From Lumnitzera littorea (lineage: Eukaryota; Streptophyta; Magnoliopsida; Myrtales; Combretaceae), in NCBI GenBank assembly GCA_024138015.1, contig JAMXBB010000011.1, positions 66,788,308 through 66,852,307 of the forward strand: a stretch of 64,000 nucleotides of DNA. The letters are read 5' to 3'. The notes under the pieces were generated by a model, which saw nothing but the letters and a program-made list of their open reading frames with translations, was not told where the DNA came from and did not search any database. Positions 47,904 to 60,984 of the stretch are shown piece by piece; within the stretch, counting starts at the first letter, position 1; every line of letters starts with the position of its first letter. Position numbers and translations under genes: made by a program.

Positions 47904-49964
47904 TGTTGTGTAGGTCCCGTATAAGATATCAAGAAGGGGGGGTGAATTGATATCTTTTGCAAAACTAAAACTTTTTAAACCTAAAAACAAAATCCCTTTT
48001 AATAGCTAAAATAGCATGGTAAGTAGTAGAAAATTGATTATTTAACTTTAGGTAAAACACAAGTAATAAAAATTAGAAACTAAATAGAGTAGAGAGAAAG
48101 AAGATTAAGCAATCGATTTATAGAGCTTCGACCTTTTGCTTACTACTCCCTTCTAGCTCCATCGCTGGGGACTCGGTCCTCTTCACCAATATCGTTCCAC
48201 TAGTCCAATCTTTTCACCAATAAAAAATAAATAAGAGGTTACTAGGATATCCAGTTGCCTCTCTATCCTATCTTACTAGCTCTTCTTAAGCTAAACACAC
48301 GACACAGAGAACTCCCTAACCTTATACACTCAAATCACAATGTCAACAATGTTTACAAAGAAAATGAGACAATACAATCAAATAGTTCTTTATAACTTTT
48401 GCACAAATGTAATAACAATGAAATAAGAAATCTGTTTTTGCTCAGTTTCTCACTAAGTTTCTGATAGTCTACACAAGAGAATTTTTGAAATTCAGTTCCG
48501 ATCTTTAGTGTACTCCTCTATATCTTGTGAAGCTTCATCTTTAAATTGAATAAACTTCAGTATAACAACTAGAAACGACTAGTTCTGGATTTTTCTTTAA
48601 GGAATCTTTATCTAAATGCAAATAGCTTTACTATTAGAGAAATATCCCATGAAAATAGGAAGTTGAACATTTGAAATTTTTGAAATCAAATGTTGTTATC
48701 TCCTGATATATTCCACCAAGAGCTTGATTTATTTTAACTGTTGTAACTTGTTATTTCTAATCCATAAGCTTCAAGAATTTATTGAGATTTAAAACTTAAA
48801 AAACCAAATATCTTGTGATATAGATAAGCTTGAATAAATTTGAACATGTATTACCAAATCAAATCTAAATTCAATACCCTTCAGTTTTTTGAAAACCACC
48901 CGATAAAGACCTGCCTTGTCATAAGGCTATACTTGAATATTAAACCATATCTTCCCTTAGAAGGAAAATCTACACCTTCATATGATTAAAAAAATATCTC
49001 TTAAGATTTGCATGAGTATACCAATTGTACAACAATACCTGTAGTTGATACTTTGAATATTGAAGCATAAAAAAAAATCTGATTCATCCTTATCTATCAT
49101 GCTGTAGTTGAAAATTTAAATGTCATGCCTTATCCACTAAAAATCTACAGCTCAAATCCTTTTTAATATTAAACAATAATCTTCCTTATCTAATCTTATC
49201 TTCAACAAAATATCCTGGAGTTTTTGAATTATTATTAACAAAATAAGCTACAACCATATCTCGAAAAACTTACAAAAACCTGTATTGAACTTTGGAATTT
49301 TGAGCATAATTTTATCCAATAAATCCTCATAACAAATCTAAATTTTATCTAAACTTGATATACAACACTAATTTAGCAAATCCTTTTACAATTAATTTCC
49401 TTGATATATTTAAAACTTAACTAACCTTGCTAAGAATTTCAAAATACATTCCTTTCAAAATATGTTGATCAAACCTTAATCAAACATTCACAAATCTAAT
49501 TCTTAAGTGTACTTAAATTAATCTAACTTAAAACCTCATGGACTAAATCTAACTTTAGTTGAACAGAATTGAGCACATTACCCAAATATGCCCAATAAAG
49601 TGAAGCTAAGCCTTTTACAAATTTTTTTTAACTTAACTTGTACAAATTATTTAGAAAATAGCTTAGGAAAAGCTACTGTTCTCAATATTATACACAATCT
49701 TATTGTTCTATTATTTTACTGATACACTTTCTGACATACATTTTGATTAGCACAATTCCAAACTTAATTTTCTTCCTTGAATTGATTTCATTCTAAAATT
49801 GACCTATATACTTATTGTTCTTATTAAACATACTTTAACCTTTTTCCATTGTGGTTTCTTTTAGAATTAATCATGATATATCTACACACTTCACAAACAT
49901 ATTAGTGATAACTTATCACATGTTTTGTTATCATCAAAATCAAATTAGGAGACTTAACATGTTG
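47904..49964 (+). mobile_element. Solo LTR D2, 2.05 kb, in A2 integrase
   Basis: Begins TGTAGGTCCC (47909), then AAGAAGGGGGGGTGAATTG, and ends GGAGACTTAACA (49959). Perfect 5-bp duplication TGTTG at 47904-47908 and 49960-49964. The A2 integrase frame continues in phase across the flanks. No coding potential. A related copy, D1, lies at 22508-27699. Orientation is inferred only from the TG...CA ends. Confidence 0.75.
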
Positions 49965-50870
49965 CAGGAACTAAGCTTTGGTTCTTGCTTCTTGGTCTTC
50001 TTAGTCAAATAATGGCATTAGGGAGTGATTAAAGGGGAGTTCGGGATTGAATCTGTGGACAATCTCAAACGGTATATGCCTAGTAGTGTTATGTACTGTC
50101 CTATTGTAAGCAAATTCCACCATGGGCAAACATACATCCCAGTCGACCAAGTTCTTTTCCCCTATTGCTCAAAGTAATGAACTTAAAGGGTTGACGAATT
50201 TTGTCTAGCCATCAGTCTGGGGGAGAGGGGTGCAACAAGAGTTAAACAGTAATTTGGCTCTTATCCAACACTAGAGAGTTCTCTAAAAATGGCTTAAGAA
50301 CTTTAGGTCTCGGTCTAACACCACGCTTCTCAGCACTCCATGTAAGTGGATGATCTCTTACAAAAAGAGAAAAGTAATAGTTAAAGCATCGTTAGTTTTA
50401 GTATAGGGCACAAAGTGTGCCATTTTACTGAATCTGTCCACAACGACCATCACTGAGTCTTTGCCTCGGGTAGTTGGGGTAAATCGAGGATAAAGTCCAT
50501 GCTCAAATTAACCTATGATTTGGCAGGATGGATAGAGGCATAACTTTCCCTTGCTCAGCTTAACTTTTTGCCTTTTTGTAGATTGCACAACTCTTAACCA
50601 CATGGTGTACATTATACCTCATCTTAGGCTAAAAGATCCTTGTATTCAATAGTCTCCTTTCTCTAGAATACCTAGAAAGTCCACCACTATGTGCTTCTCT
50701 TATTAACAACTCTCTTAGAGAACAGGCCGACACACAAACTTACCACCTCGAAATAGGTATCCATCTTCTATATGATACTCATCTACTGTTCTCCCTTCTT
50801 TGCAACGTCCATATATGAGACCAAAATGAGGGTCTTAAGGATATTACTCCTTGATGCTTGCAAACCCTAA
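49965..50870 (-). pseudogene. pol: Integrase core of element A2
   Basis: Minus strand: LVDWDVCLPMVEFAYN (50090-50150), then sequence broken around 50200-50400, then GKDSVMVVVDRFSKMAHFVPYTKTND (50390-50470), then cysteine-bearing traces of the zinc-binding N-terminus near 50560-50700. Stops are frequent. Function as in the other gypsy elements here. Confidence 0.75.
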
Positions 50871-52061
50871 TAGTCTGGCCATCAGCTTAGTAAGAAGAAT
50901 ATGTCTTCTAGACAAGGTGTTAGCAACCACATTAGTCTCACCTTGCTTGTATTTAATTACAAAATTAAATCCTTCTAGAAATTTAATCCATCGGGCTTAC
51001 CTTTTTGAAATCTTAGCGTGATGCCACAGTTACCTCAAGGACTCATGATTAATGTAAATGAAAAATTCTCTTAATAGTAGATAATGCTGCCATACTTGAA
51101 GATCTCAAATTAATGCAAGGAGTTTCTTGTCTTACATAGAGTGATTCAATTATGGTCCTCTCTATTTCTAGTTAAGATATGCAACAGGTCGGCCTTCTTT
51201 CATCAACACAACACCTATGACAACACTTGATGCGTCACACTTAAGCTCAAACAGTTTGTTAACGTTGGGCAGAGCCAATATAGGTGGAGAAGTCAATCTC
51301 CCCTTCACCTCGACAAAACTTCCTTCTTTCTTCTCTCCTCACTTAAAGTTTACACTCTTCTTCATCAACTCGGAGAGGTGTGCAACAATGATACTAAACC
51401 TTAAATGAAGCAATGATAAAAGAAAGCTAAACTATGGAAGCTCCTCACCTCAGTACAAGTGGTTGAGGTTAACCAATCAACTATAACTCAAATTTTCTTG
51501 TTATCAACATGTAAGCCACCTCCTCTACTTACAACATACCCAAGGAAGACCCCTTCTTTCTAATAGAAACAACACTTCTTCAAATTTCCAATTCTTAGCT
51601 TCAAGCACATCAAATACAACTCGAAGATAGTCGATATGGCTTACCAAGTCAACACTATACACAAAGATGTCATCAAAGTATACGACAATGAATTTTTTGA
51701 TCAAATTCCATAATACATGATTCATTAATCTCATGAAAGTGCTTCGGTGTTGAGTAAGCCAAAAGGCATCACCATCTACTCACATAGACCATGTTGGGTC
51801 TTAAATGTAGTTTTCCATTCATCTCTTTATCTCATGGGAATCTAATGATAACTAGACTTCAGGTCTACCTTACTAAAGATTCTAAGATTATTCTATTTGT
51901 TAAGCATATCATCTAATCTTAGAATAAGTTACCTATACTTGATCTTGATTTTATTGATAGCTCTACTATTTACGTACATTCACTAAGTACCATCCTTCTT
52001 TAGCATAAGTAAGGTTGGTACAATACATAGACTAAGACTCTCCTCGATGGGAATCAAGTTA
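50871..52061 (-). pseudogene. pol: Reverse transcriptase and RNase H of element A2
   Basis: RNase H traces: IYINHESLR (about 51040-51070) and VVLMKEGRPVAYLN (about 51175-51215). Reverse transcriptase: an open piece at 51525-51734 with RLMNHVLWNLIKKFIVVYFDDIFVY, the catalytic YFDD intact at 51669-51680; then KTTFK-type and KIDLKS-type blocks in broken frames; and the fingers start with VPTLLMLKKDGT (about 52000). The frame is cut at 52061 by the 5' LTR of element B. Confidence 0.8.
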
Positions 52062-52901
52062 TGGGACCCCTGACCTGTAGCTGAGCCTAAGGACTAGAGG
52101 GGCCGACACGACAAATTCTTATGTTCCAACCAACCCCTGCTGAGACCAAGTACTTCCTTGCCAAGTCACCTTTAATGTCATGCCGTATGATTGCCCATTA
52201 TTATATGGTATGCTGAGTTAATGATTACGCTCCAGTGCCAAGCTGACTTATCACTCGGCATCGTCCTTGCTGAGAAGTCGAAGGATAGAGAATTCGGACT
52301 GACTAAGCCATCCCTACTCAGACAAGCCCATCTGTCCATACTTTATGTCTGCATCTCCTAATAACCTTGCTAATGCAGCATCGCTATGTATACAGTATTG
52401 TATATAGAATTTATAGCACTAATGATTGTTTTCCCTGTATATTCATTTTTACTCTCTTTGTATCATGTACATTTGCTTCTTTAGGAAATGTCCTTATTGT
52501 CTTTTCCCTTTTAAGGAAGTTGTCCTAACTTACGGGTATAAATACCCTTATACTTGTAGCTATAACAAGCAAATTACCTTCAATACACTTGAATACTTTC
52601 TTCCTTGTGTAAACATTGTTTGTTTACTCTCAGCATCACTCTTATCCTTTCCCTTAAGCAAGGTTAGGTGGCGAGTAATCTCATTGGACCAATTCATGCG
52701 TTATATTGAATTGTACCGTGAGTCCTCAGAAGTTCCATTGGTGTGTCATATCCTCTGAAGCTGTTCATGGGTTTTACTTGTTATTTTTACTCCTTGCTTT
52801 CACCCTTTTGTACCTATCCCCATTAATCCTTTTCGACCTTTTTACAAGCTTGGACCCATCCAATAACCGGCCTTATCTGTTCTTGATCACAGTTCATAAC
52901 A
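52062..52901 (+). repeat. 5' LTR of element B
   Basis: 840 bp from TGGGACCCCTGACC to AGTTCATAACA. TATAAATA box at 52537-52544. Collinear with the 3' LTR after removal of the inserted LTR. Confidence 0.9.
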
Positions 52902-52916
52902 TCTTAATATCAGAGC
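52902..52916 (+). other. Primer binding site of element B
   Basis: TCTTAATATCAGAGC, the initiator-Met type site with two G-to-A changes. Confidence 0.8.
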
Positions 52917-53074
52917 GGAGGTTTTGTATGAGCTGTAGTTAGTTCTCCTTGAATTCTGTTATACTCTGTTTTGCGTGTAAGAAACAGAATAAGTCACTGT
53001 GTTCATTTGATTGCTATATTGTTAGCTATTCACTTTCTGAATTGTTTGTTTGAATTTTGAATCTATAGGGAAAA

Positions 53075-54330
53075 ATGACAAACCTAAGTATGAATGTTAG
53101 TATTGATGATGACAATGGAGTTATCCACCATGGACGACAATCTCAGGAAACTCTCAAAAGCACTAACGAGAGACTTGATGAGGTAGCTAATCTCTTGGTA
53201 GATCTGACCCGAGCTGTTCATGCCCTATCTTATTGACTTACTAAAGCCATGCAAAACACTCCATAAGCTGCTCAACCTATTAGAGGTTAGAACCTAACTC
53301 GACTAGTTCGAAGTGGAGGAGTTGGCGGATGAGTAAAGCCAAGGATAAACTTGAGAGAGCTTAATGAGGAGGAAGAAGAGTATTTTGAAGAGAAGCATGT
53401 ATGAGTCCCCAAAGCATCTAACCATGTGAATCTTTGCATTCCGAGTTTCAATGGATTTAGGAATATTAACGAGTATCTGGATTTGGAAGAGAAGGTGGAG
53501 CGTATATTTGATTACTATCAATATGAGGATTATGAGAAAGTGAGGACTGCTGCTATTGAATTCTTTAGATATGCTGCCATGTAAAAGAAGAATTTTCAGG
53601 CTATGAGAAGAAGAGAGGGGTATCGAGAGATTAACACCTAACCCAAGATGAAGAGAGTGATTAGAAACAATTCATATTGGAAACATATCTCTAAGATACT
53701 TTCACTTGGCTTCAAAAGCTAAGACAAAGAGGCCAAACTATTAATGAATATGCTCAAGAATTCCAAATGCTTATAATAAGATGCAAAGTAGAGGAACCAC
53801 TAGCCTAAACAATCTCAAGATTTATTACTGGATTGAGAGGAGACATCCATGACATTGTGGAGCTCCAACGATTTAGCATAATGGATGAAGCTGTTAGGAT
53901 TGTTCAGCAAGTGGAGAGGCAAAGAAGGAGTTGAGTAATGACTAGAATGCTGACTAGCTAACCAGGATAGGCAAGTCACCGAGCTCAGTCTAGTATCAAG
54001 CCAAGCAAAAGAGTTAATGTCAAAGCCGAGCAAAAAGGCTGACCTAAAGATGTAGTACCAACCCGAATGTATGAGAAAGGATAAGGGTCTGGTAGGAAGA
54101 CCAGTCGGATTGAGTGCTTCAAATGTCAAGGGCTCAAACATATGGCTGCTCAGTGCCTGAACAAAAAGACAATGGTCATTAAGGGAGACATCCCGAAGTT
54201 AAAAGTAAAGAGTATGGGTGAGGAACCTGAGGAAGAAGAGGTTCCTACCGAGAAAGAAAATGCTAAGAAAGAATTGATTGAGGAGGATGTATTTCCTGAA
54301 GACTTAGACTAGTTAATCATGGTTATCCAA
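53075..54330 (+). pseudogene. gag: Gag of element B
   Basis: Starts MTNLSMNVSIDDDNGVIHHG, with a helical block NERLDEVANLLVDLTRAVHAL. The gag domain follows, with IPSFNGFRNINEYLDLEEKVE (about 53436-53500), FFRYAAM, FITGLRGDIHDIVELQ and QQVERQRRS. The zinc knuckle at 54115-54156 keeps exact CX2CX4HX4C spacing (CFKCQGLKHMAAQC). An acidic spacer follows. Several stops and at least one frame shift (about 53600-53800). Confidence 0.85.
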
Positions 54331-54909
54331 CACACTATGAGCCTCGAACCGTCACGAGAGGAAGAGTAGAGAGAGAATTTGTTTCATACCACCTGCAAAG
54401 TGAATAATCAAATGTGTGCTCTCATTATGGATAGTGGAAATTACTTTAATGTGGCATCGGTCGATCTTGTTTCAAAACTAAAGTTGCTGACTATTGCATG
54501 TCCTAGGTTATTCAAGTTGCATTGGTTGAGTGAGAAAGGAGCATTACATGTCACTTGGTAAATACTATTGTTGATCACTATAGGGAATTACTCTAACCAA
54601 ATCCTCTGTGACGTACTGCTTATGTGTACTTCCCACGTGTTACTGAGTAAGCTGTAGTTGTTTGATAGGAGAGTTATATATGATGGCTATAGAAACACGT
54701 ATATGTTTGAAAAGGATGACCAGAAGATCACGCTAAATCCAATGCCGCCGAGAGAAGTTCACAAACTACAAATGAAACTTGCTTACGAATTGAAGAAAGC
54801 TCTGGTAATGAGTAGAGCCAAGCTCCAAGAAGCCATCATTGCTGACAAGCCAACCCTATATATGGTCAGGCGACTATTGGAAATGAAGGAGCAGGGTGAG
54901 CTTCCTTAG
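54331..54909 (+). pseudogene. pro: Protease and spacer of element B
   Basis: 54379-54561 is open and carries the active site LIMDSGNYFNV with DSG at 54430-54438 and a closing LHWLSEKGALHV. 54658-54909 is open, with FDRRVIYDGYRNTYMFEKDD and KITLNPMPPREV, matching the protease-reverse transcriptase spacer of A1 and E. Confidence 0.85.
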
Positions 54910-55390
54910 GAAATCAAGGAGTTACTAGATGACTATGCCAACTTGTTCCCAAAATAGTTACCTAAGGAATTGCTCCCAACTCGAGGCATAGTGCACTACA
55001 TTGACTTAGTACCTAGTGCTGCATTATCGAATAAGCCAGCTTATTGGATGAATCCCGAACAGGCTTCTAAACTCCAACGTTAAGTCAATGAATTGCTAGA
55101 GAGAGGTTATGTGAGAGAGAGTCTCGGCCCTTGTGCTGTGCCTGCACTTTTAGTGTCAAAGAAGGATGGAACTTGGCAAATGGAACTTAGCGGATGTATA
55201 TTGATAACCAAGTCATAAACAAAATCATGATCAAATATAGGTATCCGATCCTAATGTTAGAAGACATGTTGGATGAACTGAGTGGAGCTAAGATTTTCAA
55301 TAAGATTGATCTTAAGTTTGGCTACCATCAAATCTGCATGAGGTCAGGAGACAAGTGGAAGACTGCGTTCAAGACTTGTCGTATATATTG
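54910..55390 (+). pseudogene. pol: Partial reverse transcriptase of element B
   Basis: Linker traces (LLDDYANLFPK, IDLVPSAALS-like, YWMNPEQ) lead into the fingers (ERGYVRESLGPCAVPALLVSKKDG) and an open piece at 55194-55391 with KIMIKYRYPILMLEDMLDEL, KIDLKFGYHQICM and WKTAFKTC. The sequence then jumps directly to RNase H near 55390, so the YFDD-bearing palm is deleted. This copy cannot encode a working polymerase. Confidence 0.85.
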
Positions 55391-55752
55391 ACCATAAATT
55401 GCTGAGGTACCTTTAAAGTTAGACCAAGTTGTCGAAGCGGTAGCCGAGATGGGTTAAATTTCTTAAGGGGTTCAATTTTGTGATAAAGTACAAGCAAAGA
55501 AAGAACAACGTAGTTGTAGATACTCTTTTGAAGAGGTATGCACTCTTATCAGAACTACAGACCAGGCTGTTTGGTTTTGCAGGTATCAAAGAACAATACT
55601 TCAAGGATCCATACTTTAGACCAATAATTTCGCAATGCGTAGATGGGAAGACAATGGACGAGTATTATGTGGAGGATGACTATCTATTCTGAAGGGGGAG
55701 ACTATGCATGCTGACTTGTTTCTTACGAGAATTATTAATGATGGAAGCCCAC
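55391..55752 (+). pseudogene. pol: RNase H end and integrase start of element B
   Basis: DHKLLRYL, KRXPRWVKFLKGFNFVIKYK and NNVVVDTLLKR mark the RNase H end and tether. An open frame at 55480-55692 continues with RYALLSELQTRLFGFAGIKEQYFKDPYF and the integrase N-terminal approach (LFXRGRLCM). It is interrupted after EAH by solo LTR C2. Confidence 0.85.
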
Positions 55753-58700
55753 TGTAAGCTCCAAAGTTAAGCCAATTGACCATAGGATTGAACTTAGAAC
55801 ATAAGGTTTTAGACGATCGGTTAAGGAATCCAATCAAACCCTAAATTATAAACTATTGAGAGAAATATTAGTAAAAATGACCTCGTAAACTTGAATTTAA
55901 GAAAACAAGTAATAAAATAGAAGACTATAAAATTTTCAAATTTTAAGCATAATAATTGCTAATTACTGAAAAAGCAAAAAGTGTAATCTAATAACTCATA
56001 AATTACTAGAGATAGATTATATGTATACTAAAAATAATAGAATGACCTAAATAATATTTAAGAATATTTATTTGTACTATATATGAATTTACATGTAAGT
56101 ATAAATACGCGTAATTACTTAAAATACGCGAAATGTGCTAAAATAATACTAAATGCTTAAAGAAAATTCATAATTAATTAAGGAAAAATCGGGAAAAATC
56201 ATGAATCATCCAGAATTGGGTCATGGCAGCTGGGAAAAATAAGAAAAAATTCGGCCAATTAAATTAAGACAACACAAAAGCCAAAAATTAAGGGATAAGG
56301 CAATTGTCTTGTCCCATTTAATACACAATAAATCCCATAAAGCCCTATAAATAGTAGGAAAAATCATAGAGCTCATTTGGGCAGTTTGGAAAGTGAGAAA
56401 AATAGAGAGAGATGAAAATTGAGAGAAAAATTCAGTTTAGAAAGAACTGTGCAATTAGGGCTTTCAAAGGGAACCCACATCAGACGAGCAGCTGGGAGTG
56501 GCCGGCTGACAAGGCTACGGCGGCCGGCGATGGCCGGAGCCACCCAAATCGGTGGGTCCGATTTCCAGCCCGATTCTTATGTAATTTTGTAAAAATAGTA
56601 AATATGATTAGAAAATTATGAATTTTGTTATTTTAGGATATTTTTGTATGTAGTTTATAAGAAAAATATTATTTTGATGAAAACATGCCCCGTAATATAT
56701 GTTCCCTAAGAAATCGTGCAAAACCGAGCACATTTTGGTTTAGAAATAAATTACCTTAGGAGTGTAGTTTCAAGCTCAAAATTTTTGTTTAGATTACTTA
56801 GATGATATAGAATAGTGCTATGAAGCCTGTTTTTAAAAATTAATTTTTGAAATTTGTAGATAATTTTTAGGCCCTAAAATGAGGCATAAAATGAGTAATT
56901 TAAGGTTAATTAAGTAATTAAATTATTAATTACTGACTTAGTGAATAATTAGATGTTTTAGGATGTAGAAATTTGATGGAGTATGATACTTGTAGCATTT
57001 AGGGTGTTAGATGTAATTATTAGGTTAATTATGTAGTAAATGATTAATAGGGAAAAATAGTTAACTTTAAGTTAATTTTGTAAATTAGGGAAATTAGGAG
57101 TAAAATCTGATATAGGATGAATTTAGACATTTTGAAATGATAATTGATGTTTAGGGATGGTAATTAAAGTGATAGAAACATTAGATATGCCTTATGTACA
57201 TAATAGGCAATAATGCATAATATGTAATTTTTGAAAATATAATAAATAGAAAATATTAGGATAAAAATTGATATTATATAAATAATAGAGATATATAATA
57301 AATCTGATAGGAAACTTGAATTTATGTAATTATATAAAAAATATAAAAATTTCTCACATTAGGAGTGAATTTGGTACACTAATATGGATTTAGGTATATC
57401 GGGTAAAATAAATACTAATTAAGGGTAATGATGGTATTTAGGAGATCAGGAAGTAATGTGATTGATTTCACATTATGGGTTGAAACGGATTTCTAGGGTT
57501 GGAATATAAAACACTACTTAGAAATCGAACTAGAACCTAATTTAGAAATCGATGCGGAAACCGAACTCGAACTTAACTCTAACCCTAGAATAATTATAAA
57601 AGACCTAAGACCTAGATAATTAAGCATATTAAACCCTACAAAAAACCTAACAATAAACGTTTTAGGATAAAATGAACCTATCATAGTTATATGAAAAGCT
57701 GAAACCACGTTTGTGTTATAGGGATGATCGGTGATGGCTTGAGCAAATTGGACCTCGAGTGAGTGAGTAAGGAGTTAAGGTAAGTTGGGATTAATAAGAT
57801 GCTGTATTTTGGAGGCTTAAGATTATGCTTGGTTGTGCTTGTTAGATAGTTGAATGTGTGTATGTGCTTGATTATGAGTGATGCTATGATTCTGTTTGTT
57901 GCTCTAGCACGTATTGTATGAAAGGATTGATCACCCAAAACTGGACTTAATCAAATATCTGACCGGTAATCATAATTGGACATGCATGGCAACCCGTTAA
58001 GGGAACTTAGGACTCTCCGGCCAAATACCGACCCCTTCGGAAGGGATAGCGTAGGATTGCAAAATGGTCCCTTCTTCATCCTCAGTCGAACTAAGTGACA
58101 GGAGAGGAGGTCATGGCGAGGGTGAAGACAATGGTTCGAAGGTAGTCGCGGGAGGAGCAAGGTCTCCATTACACAAGCCTGGGTTTGGTCGTGAGTTGTT
58201 GCATTAACGGCAACTCCTCAACCCGGATTAGAGTGGGCACAATTTCTCTAATCTCACGACGGGCCGAACAATGTCATACGATGGTATTTGCTTGCACATG
58301 CATTGCATCTAATAAGTGATTGAAAACCTTATTGTGTGTATGGTATAGTTTTAAGTCCTCTGTCCCTACTTACTGAGTTGTGGTTGCTCACATCCCTATA
58401 GATGTCGTGTAGGTGCTGACTAAGAAGCGGCAATCAACTACTCTGAAGTTAGCAACTGCTGGATCTTGAGGAGTGAGGAAAAATATTGAAGAATAAACAC
58501 ATATTTTTAAGGTCTAAGTTTTTATTTTAGAATTATTTTTCATTTCTGAATGATGTAATAACTAGGAAATATACTATAGAGAAATATTGTAAACTTTAAC
58601 TGCAATAACTGAATTATAACATATATATATAATTCCTCACTTTTATAGGTAAATGATTTATTTAAATTACAAACTGTTTACTTCAAAGCAGGTTAGTTGT

Positions 58701-58814
58701 GGATGCCTTGTGTAGATCAGGTCTAAGATAGCGGTTGTAAGGTCAACTTCTATCTTAGGATGGTTTACACGGCGGGGCTGTTACGACTCTGCCGCTTCGG
58801 GGCGTGACACCTAC
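55748..58814 (+). mobile_element. Solo LTR C2, Tekay/Del-like, in element B
   Basis: 3,057 bp from TGTAAGCTCC (55753) to GGGGCGTGACA (58809). Flanks CCCAC (55748-55752) and CCTAC (58810-58814) differ by one transition, and the B integrase frame is in phase across them. A likely TATA box, TATAAATA, lies at 56346-56353, supporting plus orientation. Less decayed than C1 by eye (for example its end CGGGGCGTGACA is intact). Confidence 0.85.
56346..56353 (+). promoter_or_regulatory. TATA box of solo LTR C2
   Basis: TATAAATA following CCC, about 50 bp before GAGAGAGATGA-rich sequence that would be the start of the transcribed R/U5 part. Activity unknown. Confidence 0.5.
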
Positions 58815-59700
58815 AGTAGAGGACTCTCTGAATACTTTGGAGAGAGGAAGACCTGTGAACTAGTGAATGGCCAATTCTTTTGGTCGAGAATACGAAGAGA
58901 TGTGCATTGAGTTATCGAAAGTTGTGCTATGTACAAAAAAGCCAAGTGTCGAACCGAGCAAGAGAAAGCAATGCCCCTACCTGTTCCAACGAGACCTGTG
59001 GACTGAACTAAGTATGGACTTTGGTCTTGAACTATTGTAAACTGCCCAAGGCATAGATTCTATAATGGTCATTGTAGATCGATTCAGTAAGATAACACAC
59101 TTTGTGCCTTATACCAAAACTAACGATGCTTCGATTATTACTTCTCCGAGCTGTAGTAAGCAAGAACTTGGTTGATTGGGACGTCTACCTGCCAGTGGTT
59201 GAGTTCGCTTACGATTGAACTATACATAATACTACTAAGCAGACTCCCTTCGAGGTGGTCTATGGATTCAATCCAAAGTTGCCCTTAAACCACGCCCCTA
59301 TACTCGCACCTGTGTAAGAGGACCCTAACGCCTCAGCCAGAGAATAATCTCTTCAACACATCTATAACAAGGTCACTTGGCACATCAACCAAGCTGCTAG
59401 AAAAATGCGAGAAAAGACTAAGGGTAAGTCGGCCAAACAATTTCAATTGGGAGACTTGGTATGGCTATACTTTAGTAAGGAACGGTTTCCAAACAAAAGG
59501 AAGAACAAATTATTTGCAAGAGTGGAAAGACCTTTTAGAATCCTCTAGAAAATCAGTGACAACACCAACAAGTTGAAACTACCTGAGGACTATAGGGTTT
59601 CTGACGCCTTTAACATTGCCGACTTCAGTTTATATTACCCTGATGAAGAACTGAGCGAACATCATTTAGATTTGATCCCAAATCCAAAATAACCCGAAGG
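58815..59700 (+). pseudogene. pol: Integrase of element B, with internal deletion
   Basis: RGLSEYFGERKTCELV and FFWSRIRRDVH carry the zinc-binding N-terminus (the last Cys region near 58925-58945). MVIVDRFSKITHFVPYTKTNDA (about 59065-59130) begins the core, then sequence jumps to NLVDWDVYLPVVEFAYD (about 59165), removing the central part with catalytic residues. The remainder is nearly open: TPFEVVYGFNPKLPLN, LQHIYNKVTWHINQAARKM, GDLVWLYFSKERFPNKRKNKL, PFRILXKISDN and a closing HHLDLIPNPK just before the 3' LTR. Confidence 0.85.
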
Positions 59701-60420
59701 GAATTATGGGAATTAAGCAACGGGACCCCTGACTCGCCGTCGAGCCTAAGAAATGGGAGGGTTGACATGACGAATCCTTATGTTCCAACCAACCCTTGCC
59801 AAGGCCGAGTACTTCCTTACTGAGTCACCTTTAATGACGTACCATTTGACCGCCCATTATTCTATAGTATATTAAGTTGATGATTACGCTTTGGTGCCCA
59901 GCCGACCTATCACTCGGCATCATGCTTACCGAGAAGTTAAGGGATAGAGAATCTAGACTGACTAAGCCATCCCTGCTCGGACAAGCCCATTTATCTGTAC
60001 TTTTTGTCCGCATTTCCTAACAACCTTGCCAATATAGCATTACTATATATACAATATCATATATAGAATCTATAGCATTAATGATTGTTTTCTTTGTATA
60101 TTCATTTTTACCCCTGTAGACACTTGATTTTTGCCCATAGTAGTTATAATTTTTGTTTTTAGGGTCGTAATTTAGAAAATAAAAAAAATTTGAAAAATGA
60201 TAAAATAGACAAAAAAAAATAGAAAATTGTAAGAAAAAAAAAACTAAAAAACTAAAAGAGAAAAAAATTCGAAAAAATTAATTTGATGGAATCTTGACTA
60301 AATAGTTGTCGAAAAAAAGCAAATATGATATGATAACATTAAATCTAATAAAATCAAGATTTGTAATATTCGAATCTATTTTTCAATTTAATTCGATTCA
60401 AAAGATTTGTTTTCAAGTTT

Positions 60421-60428
60421 TATAAATA
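60421..60428 (+). promoter_or_regulatory. TATA box of the Tat/Ogre-type solo LTR
   Basis: TATAAATA followed by GGGGTTGCA about 300 bp into the LTR. Likely the former RNA polymerase II promoter of the element. Confidence 0.5.
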
Positions 60429-60984
60429 GGGGTTGCATGGTGCGAGCCAAAAAAGAACAATTACATATTTATTAAAAACACGCTTGAACCCACTCCTTAG
60501 ACTAATTCCATAGTTATGCGCACGATAGGATTAGGGATCCAATCTGTTTCCTTTCATCAACTTCGCATGCTTTGCTTTGTAAGTACATAATAGTGGTTTT
60601 TAACTATTGTTTATAGCTTATCTTATTTATTTATTTTTATCTCACTTAGTATATGCACAATTATTTTTAAGACTTCTACTAATTTTTTTTTATTTATTTT
60701 TATCATGTCTTTAATTGCTAGTGATTAGTTATAGCATTAGTGTCTAATGAACATGTGTTAAGTTAAGTTTTAGTTTCTTTATTTTTTATTATTTTTTTAG
60801 ATTTCATATTTTCAAAATGATATTTTTATAAAATCTCATATTTTACAAAATCTTATTATTTGCATATTGTATTAATTTAAAAAAATTGCATTAGGTATGT
60901 TAGGGTTTTCTAGATAAAAAAATCATTTTGATGTTCATAAAATAAAAAAAAAATTCTTTAATTGACTTCTTTTTTATGACAAGT

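Noticed and set aside
52426..52942. Two overlapping hydrophobic open frames
   Set aside because: They lie within the 5' LTR of element B and recur in its 3' LTR; they are non-coding LTR sequence.
56412..56621. Small basic protein after a TATA box
   Set aside because: Sits inside solo LTR C2 downstream of its promoter; no domain, and it is probably the R/U5 leader.
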